The translations under genes were made by a program, and so were the position numbers. From positions 7,605,501 to 7,669,500 of the forward strand of contig JALDNG010000020.1 of assembly GCA_024349245.1 (NCBI GenBank): a stretch of DNA of 64,000 nucleotides. Direction: 5' to 3'. Of this stretch, positions 23,301 to 64,000 are shown piece by piece (positions within the stretch are counted from its first letter, which is position 1; each line of letters begins with the position of its first letter). Source of the DNA: Neodontobutis hainanensis (Eukaryota; Chordata; Actinopteri; Gobiiformes; Odontobutidae). The notes under the pieces were generated by a model that saw only the letters and a program-made list of their open reading frames with translations, was not told where the DNA came from and made no database searches.

Positions 23301-25827
23301 TTACCTCTTTATTAATGGCAGGCTTCATTGTAGAAATGATTAATTACAAGATAAATGTACTACTTTGGGCACATTATAATTCCAATAGATTTATTATAAC
23401 CTATACCATATTGGAACAAATTTGAGCCTTACTGTTGTCTTCCCACTTGAATCTCCTACTGAATCCAAACGTATGAATTTAGGAGGACGTCCCGGTCTCT
23501 TTCCAGCTCCAAATCTTTTCCTACCTCTTCCCCGACCTCGACCTCTGGGTCTAAAGCAGAAAATAAATATATCAAACTGGTTTGTAATGTGATACACCTG
23601 ACATACAAAACAAAAGCATACAGCAAAGTTTACAATACCTGGTAACAGAGTTAAACTTATCGTCATGCATGTTTAGATGGTGCTGTAGTTGTTCAGAGCT
23701 TACGAAACGTTTGTTGCACTCATAACAAGGCCAGTTCCTCTCCAGCTCCCGCAGCGCTAGTAAAACAAACTCAAGATTAAACCATGAACAATCAGTAAAA
23801 CAAAAAGGAGACTACCTATAAATATAAACCACATTCAGGCAGACCTTTTCTTTCTTCTTCTGTTACACTGTGGATCTTCTGATTTACAAACTCAGCATAT
23901 GATGCTGCATACCACACCTGTAGACATCATAGATCATAAATCAACATTTACCCCCAAAAATGTGATAAATGAATTAAGCCCCTCAACTAAAAAGTAAGAA
24001 AGGATAGCTTTCTAATCTTTCTAGCTTTTTAATAAGTAGCTTAGCTTATTTTACAGCACTGACCTTAAGCTCTTGTTTGGGTTGGATATTCTTGATGGTT
24101 GTGTAAAATATTTCAGAACCATACTGATAGGCCACCAAGTTCTGCTCAAGATGGTTCTGGGCAGGTCTCACAAACATCATCCAATTACAGCTGTCCTCAT
24201 CAGACAGGTCAAACCACATGTCACTTGACTTCTCTGTTTCCTTTTCTGTGTCCAAAATGCACAGCTAGGACAAGGCAACAGTGTCCTCAGTTTTCCATGA
24301 AAGGTGTGGTGAACATATTATTCAACATTTATACAATAAATATACATTCAGAAGAAAGAAAAAATAAGACCTGGTGTCATACTTTAAGATGGATGTAGTG
24401 GCCCTGCAGTTGGCTCTGGGAAACAAGGGGTCCCTCCAAAGGTCCAAACTGTGTACGCTTTGGGATGCGTCTCTTGGAGAACACCCCACCAAGGAATCGA
24501 TCAATGTACAAGACCAAAGGAAGACTGGCTCGGGCCTTGGACATTACCGGTCTGTTGGGAATGGGGTGCAGAGAACCATGATTTAGACACTCCGAAGGGT
24601 TGGACCCATTGCACTCCTCACACCCTGAGAGGCAAGAAAAATAAGATAAAATTAAATCACAAAAAAAAACTGCATTTTGTTGAGACATAAACGTTTGACA
24701 CTCACAGAGATTGTGAGGGTTGAATGCTTCATGCTGACAAGGTTCCCAGTCATCTATTTCCGAGTCTTCCTCGTCATCGTCATCGGATTCATCAGTAGAC
24801 TCTGTAGCCCCAAGAGGACTGGTGGGGGCTTCAGCTATATCTGTCATGGAGGGGAGCTGATTGGAAACAGAAAGCTGCTCCTGTGTGGATATAAATATGG
24901 GAATACAGCACACATTCCTTTAGAGACAAATTTAAGAGTTTGTAAAGAATAAAATATTGCATTGAAAATGTATAACAAACCCAGACTATAATAAGTCCCA
25001 AATATCCAAAATATCTTGTTCTATTGCTTTAGGCTTTTTGCATACATATAAAAGGTTATTATTTAATTATATAAATTAAATAAGTCAATACCTGGGAAAC
25101 AGGCTCGAGGAGGGCTTGTGGGGCTTCTGCCACATTACTAAGAACATGTAGATTAGCTGTGTTCATATTTTGCCCACTGGGCAACAAGACTGTGACCTAT
25201 AAATGAGAATTTAAAATTACACAACTCTCTTGACAAAAGCAATAAAATGCACAGGGAAGGACCATGGCTGACAGAACTTAGCTAACATGGCTAACATACT
25301 TGCTGAGTTGTGCCATCCCGTTGAATGTAAGCTACCTGTGGCTGATCAGCAAAGACAGTCTATAAGAAAGAATAAAATAAATATGAGGATATTACAAAAA
25401 TATGGCCAGAGGTAGGCAGTGTATCTGAAGCATGTTTTACATGCACTTCTTCTACCAAGAAGTTAACCATACCATTATTATATAATGCTGTTATTCATAG
25501 GCCTACCTGAGTACCATCTGCAGGGTGTATGTAGACTAATGTATGCTCTGCAGACTCAACAGAGGTGTAGCTTCCATCTGCTGTATATACCACTTGCTGC
25601 TGCTCCTGGTCTGGCTGATCTCCACTGTACACTATCTGAGCCACTGTGCCACCTTCAAAATGGACCTGCAACAAAGCAAAAAATATATTCAGCATGTGTT
25701 AAATGTATGCCACTTTCTTTCTGGCTATGGTATCCCAGACAAGAGTGCAGACCTGTGTGGTATTGTCAGAATCAGTAGAAGTGTCAGCTGCTTGGCTCCA
25801 CACAGAGGGCTCAGGTTTGGCCTCCAT
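18308..25827 (-). CDS. prdm10: PR domain zinc finger protein 10, complete coding sequence
   Basis: Twenty-two coding exons give 1170 aa, close to the mammalian length of roughly 1150. In order: 25753-25827, 25507-25665, 25300-25359, 25092-25196, 24706-24880, 24383-24624, 24064-24264, 23845-23917, 23639-23756, 23433-23550, 23008-23277, 22161-22505, 21492-21647, 21217-21396, 21009-21119, 20680-20880, 20464-20607, 20152-20322, 19841-19978, 18977-19160, 18784-18884 and 18308-18493. All junction phases agree. The start ATG has a strong GCTGCCATGG context and an in-frame TGA 24 bases upstream. Domains: N-terminal region with VVYTADG and HTLVYIHP, acidic stretch (about 140-185), PR domain (about 200-350), basic RGRGRGR/RPGRPP linker, ten C2H2 fingers, and a Gln/Thr-rich tail ending SEVHITKP. 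The family acts in the nucleus as a sequence-specific transcription factor; mouse Prdm10 is reported to regulate Flcn and Eif3b. The gene is divergent from aplp2. Identification is firm; function is inferred from orthology. Confidence 0.96.
19472..19505 (+). repeat. tRNA-like fragment (SINE head remnant?)
   Basis: The plus strand reads tgctcagctggtagagcactcg. This is the D-arm and A-box region of a tRNA or a tRNA-derived SINE. No B box, anticodon arm or acceptor stem follows, and the next bases are unrelated, so it is only a fragment. It lies in the prdm10 intron between exons 19841-19978 and 18977-19160. Confidence 0.5.
20464..23756 (-). other. prdm10: prdm10 exons encoding ten C2H2 zinc fingers
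   Basis: One finger (WPCYECNKRF...H...H) is in exon 23639-23756. After the basic linker exon (23433-23550) and an acidic exon (23008-23277), nine more follow in exons 22161-22505, 21492-21647, 21217-21396, 21009-21119, 20680-20880 and 20464-20607. Cys and His positions are intact in each. Five fingers are split by introns between their Cys pair and the His pair or within the helix: FIQ|LKKH, QFK|RKDK, GML|VNH, CDK|VYK and SSK|TKM. This interrupted layout matches a member of the older PRDM set rather than an expanded single-exon KRAB-like array. These fingers supply DNA binding. Confidence 0.93.
23845..24624 (-). other. prdm10: prdm10 exons encoding the PR (SET-like) domain
   Basis: Three exons (24383-24624, 24064-24264, 23845-23917) encode the PR domain core. 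It starts with a CEEC zinc-binding-like motif and continues with LHPIPNRPV, RASLPLVLYIDRFLGGVFSK, QFGPLEGPLV, CNWMMFVRPAQNHLEQNLVAYQ, YYTTIKN-like FYTTIKN, KQELKVWYAASYAEF. These closely match the mammalian protein as recalled. In this family the domain is degenerate relative to catalytic SET enzymes, so methyltransferase activity should not be assumed; it more likely mediates protein contacts. Confidence 0.93.
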
Positions 25828-25880
25828 GGCAGCACTCTCCCAGGCCTGTCACCTGTAATTCTTGAGACTGTCAGAGATGC
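25828..25880 (-). other. prdm10: prdm10 5'UTR part of the first coding exon
   Basis: A good minus-strand acceptor (tatatattgcag) borders position 25880, and 53 untranslated bases precede the ATG at 25827. An in-frame TGA in this stretch fixes the start codon. The acceptor implies at least one upstream non-coding exon. Confidence 0.8.
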
Positions 25881-26149
25881 CTGCAATATATAAACATAAA
25901 GGATGGTTTATTGTTAGCAAATAAATAGTATAGGTAAATATGTATGGCTAGAGATTTATATGATTCTCTTGGTTACATGTGTTGAAGACATAATAGTAGC
26001 TATGAGTAATTGAGCAGTATTACGAGTATACAATCTGCAAACTATGGCAGTGGTGTAAGGATGATTGTATTATAGAAGGTTGATAGGACCAATGGTGACA
26101 TTTTTAATGCGCCATTTATGATCTGCCATAACAAAAACACCGAGAAGGG

Positions 26150-26600
26150 TGCCACCTCAAAAACTATTAGTAACAAATCTGGCCACAGGAGGAATAGGAA
26201 CATAAGATTGTAGACGTTTTTCTCGGGTCAAAGGACAGTCGAGCACGCCAAAATAACGCAGCATGTGCGTTTGTATTGGGAGCGGTCGCACGGGACACTC
26301 AGTGGGGGTACGAGGGAAAAAGCGGCCCAGGTTTGCTAAATAAGGCCGCCATGAAAACTCAATCTGTAAGATCCTTTGTCGCTCAAAAGCCACACTGACA
26401 ATCCTAACTCCTTCAACTCATTCAGAATCGCAGATGGAAGAATCAATAATAATTTTAGTTCCCCCCTATTTTAACCCCGCAGGTTGTCAGTCCCAAACGG
26501 ACCATACCACAAAAACTAGCGCGAAAGAAACCCGGGCATTCACATTGCTGCAACATTAGCATTACGGACACACAGCTCTACTCTAAAGCCGAACTGAAGG
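26150..26600. promoter_or_regulatory. CpG-dense patch, possible prdm10 promoter
   Basis: In an otherwise CpG-poor region, 26200-26360 holds a dense cluster of CG dinucleotides (for example cgtttttctcgggtc, gtcgagcacgcc, gagcggtcgcacggg, ggccgcc). A minus-strand CATGGCGGCC near 26345 resembles a YY1-type core promoter element. A 78-codon minus-strand open frame overlaps it but looks like a by-product. Position just upstream of the prdm10 start codon suggests a TATA-less promoter or an alternative first exon. Confidence 0.4.
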
Positions 26601-26974
26601 CTAAATACATCTAGTCAACCTCCACCATTTTGGTCACATCTTGTTGTTTTAAATATGAGCGGTCATGAAGCAGTAAATGGTCGGTAATTTTAAGCAAACC
26701 CACCCGTCCCTTATTCTAGTTGAGCCCAGCCCTTCAAATCTACTATGGAACAAGGAAGAACAGGCTCCATTTTGGGTGGTACTAACAACAACGTCTTCGC
26801 GGAGAGACCTACGTTTCAAAGAAGACATCTTATACCACTACAATACTGCCAAAATAACCAACACGTGTTATTTATTTTTACTAGAAAGACGTCTGAAAAT
26901 TAAGCTACATTATTGATATTGTAGCAGTGTCTTTTTTAGGTTAATTTTGAGGAAACCTTAGAAGCTGTTCTTAC

Positions 26975-27010
26975 CTCAGAATGGTAGCTGCAGAGATGGC
27001 TGCATTGCAT
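26975..27010 (-). other. prdm10: Probable non-coding first exon of prdm10
   Basis: The minus strand reads ...CTACCATTCTGAG|gtaagaac, a near-perfect donor at 26974/26975. It lies upstream of the 5'UTR acceptor at 25880, giving an intron of about 1.1 kb. The transcription start is not defined by sequence; the upper coordinate is a guess. A start inside the CpG-rich patch at 26190-26560 is the alternative. Confidence 0.5.
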
Positions 27011-28370
27011 ATATTAACATATTCTACCTAGCAACACACAAGAACGTGACCCCTGATTGGTGGTTATTTAAGAGAGTCTTTAATCTAAATGTAACACAGT
27101 TTAAAATACAATAATCTATTAGGATATATATGTAATATATTTTACAACCGTTATCGGTGAATATGTTAACAATTGTCGCAGTTTTCTAAATCAGGGGGTC
27201 GTATGAATTATATAGCCAATCAGAAAAAGGTGACACCAAAAAGTTGTCCTATTGAACTGCCAGGCTACTGTTTGATTCAAAATAGACCTATAATAACTAT
27301 TAATATCCAGAATTAAAGTAAGTCTTGACATTTGTCTAGTTTTTTACGTTGCTGCTCCCAGATTGCCATCAGTAGACTAATAAATAGTACCCCAGGCTTA
27401 TAACCGCAGACGGCAGTTATAGGAATTAGCAGGAATTGTGTTTTTTTTTTTTTTATTCTTCTGTGAGCTGTTACTGACTGAGAGCCTGCACAGTAACACA
27501 GGTTACATTTCTCAAATGTAGGTTATAAATGATGACAGACAGAGGAAGGTTAAGGCTGCATACATCTTAATGATCTGAGAACCATATGTTGGCGTTTCTA
27601 TTGTTGGATATTTTGGAATTATATTGGAATTTTTATTATTATTTAGATTTTTATTATTTTTTACATTGAGGCTAGTCGTGGTTTAATATTTTCCCAAAAC
27701 TGAAACGTCACACATGTAGGCTATCTACGCACTGTGCCCACAAGATGGCACTAACCTACTGTTAATTCATATTTAATTCAACTTCAGAGCCTAATGTTAA
27801 ATTTAAGGAGAAATCTCTGCCCCAAATTATTTTTGAAATGTCGGTATATTCTAATAAGGCTTAATTTCATAATGAATGAACATGAACACCACAAAACACT
27901 AATAAGACCGTCGTTTGTAGCACAAACATAAACTTTGTCTTTGGTTTTGATGGAACCGCTGTAGACGTGTGGTGATGCCTTCAGATAAATACAGTATTTA
28001 TGTATGAATGCAGATATTTGTGCAGCCACACGATGGCGCAGTTTGTGCTTTTCCCCAGCAGGACTCTAAAACAGGGCACGGATCAGGGAACAGGGAACAG
28101 GGGAGGGAAGAAGGTGGGAAGGGGAGGAGGTACAGGCGCCGCGCCACACACACTCGGTGCACATTTCCAGAACAGGGAGAGCTTCGAGCAGTCCCTCCAA
28201 CGATTTCTTTGGAGCTCGACTACAAAACAAGCGGAGCAGGACTCGGGACGCTCGTCGCGACACTTTATCACCCTATACCAAGGACGTGATTTGCGCTTTC
28301 TTCTTCCAGACGACAGCCTCCATACACTGCTCACAGGATATAAGTTATTTAGAGCAGCACAGGCTTGAAG
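27011..28370. promoter_or_regulatory. Divergent prdm10/aplp2 intergenic region and aplp2 5' region
   Basis: About 1.4 kb separates the proposed prdm10 5' exon from the aplp2 ATG. The prdm10 side is AT-rich. The last 350 bases before the ATG (about 28030-28370) turn GC-rich, with tandem cagggaa units and gggaagaaggtgggaaggggaggagg at 28080-28130, then ggcgccgcgcc at 28135. This is consistent with a TATA-less, GC-box-type promoter and 5'UTR, as known for APP-family genes. No exact start site can be called. Confidence 0.5.
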
Positions 28371-63848
<35,478 letters not shown>

Positions 63849-64000
63849 GTGAGTACAGCGGCGCCCTCCACAGGGCTCTCTGGGGAACTGTCAGATGTTC
63901 TCAACACTGGGGAAATGCAAAGAAGGAGGGAGTGTGGGAGTGTGCCAAGATACTAGTTCTGCAGCTGAAATCTGCAAAAACAATTTTTTGTTTATTAATT

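Noticed and set aside
26157..26393. 78-codon minus-strand open frame in the CpG-rich patch
   Set aside because: Ends in a stop before any prdm10 exon and has no known similarity; open because CpG-rich DNA has few stops.

Overview
The window is vertebrate nuclear DNA, almost certainly from a ray-finned (teleost) fish. Genes are split into many exons with GT-AG introns, some as short as about 75 bases. The background is AT-rich and CpG-poor, and it holds decayed Tc1-like and L2/Rex1-like elements, a MITE and a long GT microsatellite. The two genes recognised with confidence, prdm10 and aplp2, lie next to each other as I recall them doing on human 11q24.3. I see no prokaryotic features (operons, CRISPR, ribosome binding sites), and exons were found by eye from splice sites, phase and similarity recalled from memory.

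Layout. 1-10361: no gene recognised; a degraded L2/Rex1-type LINE 3' end lies at about 3505-4335. 10362-10575 (minus): one candidate terminal coding exon of an unknown gene. 13175-16644 (minus): a gene I do not recognise, nine clear exons plus a possible ATG-bearing first exon, about 423 aa, with N-terminal hydrophobic segments and a long helical, spectrin-like tail. 18308-25827 (minus): complete prdm10 coding sequence in 22 coding exons, about 1170 aa, with a PR domain, ten C2H2 zinc fingers and a Gln-rich C-terminus; a non-coding 5' exon is proposed at about 26975. 28371-63848 (plus): aplp2 from its ATG through 16 coding exons; the window stops before the transmembrane and cytoplasmic exons.

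prdm10 and aplp2 are divergently transcribed, with 2.5 kb between their start codons and about 1.4 kb between the proposed prdm10 5' exon and the aplp2 ATG. The unknown gene lies head-to-tail downstream of prdm10. Nothing suggests the three genes share a pathway: prdm10 encodes a nuclear transcription factor, aplp2 an APP-family membrane glycoprotein, and the middle gene probably a membrane-anchored coiled-coil protein.

Most notable points: the unrecognised gene and its 75-base in-frame intron, which would add a transmembrane-like stretch if retained; a 36-base alternatively skippable aplp2 microexon next to a glycosaminoglycan-type site in which Ser-Gly reads Ser-Ala; a missing middle histidine in the aplp2 copper-binding motif; and the orphan terminal exon at 10362-10575. 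I found no convincing new multi-gene system.
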